Positions 5,958 through 5,988 of a stretch of DNA of 5,988 nt are shown here, in pieces. The notes under the pieces were generated by a model. That model had not been told where the DNA came from and made no database searches. It saw nothing but the letters and a program-made list of their open reading frames with translations. The DNA comes from an uncultured Propionibacteriaceae bacterium (lineage in GTDB: Bacteria > Actinomycetota > Actinomycetes > Propionibacteriales > Propionibacteriaceae): contig CALCKT010000061.1 of assembly GCA_937965785.1 (NCBI GenBank), positions 1-5,988 of the forward strand, given 5' to 3'. The position numbers and the translations under genes were made by a program. Every line of letters begins with the position of its first letter. Within the stretch, counting starts at the first letter, position 1.

Positions 5958-5988
5958 TCGTGTGCTTGCGCTGTAGCGCTGGCGTTCG

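Larger units (their letters stand above)
5823..5988. other. Non-coding region downstream of recQ
   Basis: No credible coding region, tRNA or strong terminator hairpin is visible in these 166 bp. A short GCGC-TGTA-GCGC inverted repeat (5968-5979) has no following T-run. The stretch is dominated by short direct repeats, listed separately, and may be the start of a longer repeat region beyond the right edge. Confidence 0.5.

Noticed and set aside
5968..5979. Terminator hairpin GCGC-TGTA-GCGC
   Set aside because: The stem is only 4 bp and no T-run follows, so it is too weak to call.
5890..5988. CRISPR array
   Set aside because: Only two 18-bp copies are visible, shorter than usual CRISPR repeats, and no cas genes are nearby.

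Overview
The window is GC-rich DNA from an actinobacterium. The supporting signs are strong G/C preference at third codon positions, a transposase of the actinobacterial ISL3 type, a RecQ helicase with the actinobacterial C-terminal architecture, and a gene that appears to be read from a leaderless transcript. A member of the Propionibacteriaceae or a relative would fit, but the genus cannot be fixed from sequence alone.

Left part (1-891): two broken genes are joined head to head. On the minus strand is an internal piece of an ISL3-family transposase, which continues past the left edge. It stops abruptly near 344, missing its N-terminal half and first catalytic aspartate. From about 346 on the plus strand runs the C-terminal ~180 residues of a DUF2399/TIGR02679 protein, the Toprim-type nuclease subunit (JetD-like) of one branch of the Wadjet anti-plasmid systems. 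Its acidic Toprim residues are still present, but the N-terminal half of the gene is gone. No insertion-sequence end is visible at the join.

Middle (892-2707): a minus-strand gene of about 551 codons ends exactly where the JetD-like fragment ends. It encodes an AAA_14/DUF4143 ATP-binding protein with a PD-(D/E)XK-like C-terminal region and an unusual extra ~120-residue tail. Its proposed start lies 7 nt after a TACAAT -10 box. That box is overlapped by a perfect 8+3+8 inverted repeat, with another half-site nearby. This looks like a tightly controlled leaderless promoter in the 160-bp divergent intergenic region.

Right part (2708-5822): two plus-strand genes, 43 bp apart, may be co-transcribed. 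The first is a stand-alone ATP-grasp ligase resembling DcsG, the O-ureido-D-serine cyclo-ligase of cycloserine biosynthesis. The second is a RecQ-family helicase with a complete motor, a four-cysteine zinc cluster and a C-terminal phosphoribosyltransferase-like domain.

The last 166 bp (5823-5988) show no gene. They hold an 11-bp tandem duplication and an 18-bp direct repeat with a 50-bp period that runs close to the right edge.

The left half looks like an eroded accessory (defence and mobile-element) region. The ATP-grasp and recQ genes look like intact chromosomal genes. No complete new system is visible. The most interesting points are the operator/leaderless promoter of the ATPase, the beheaded JetD-like nuclease with its active site preserved, and the ATPase's extra C-terminal domain.
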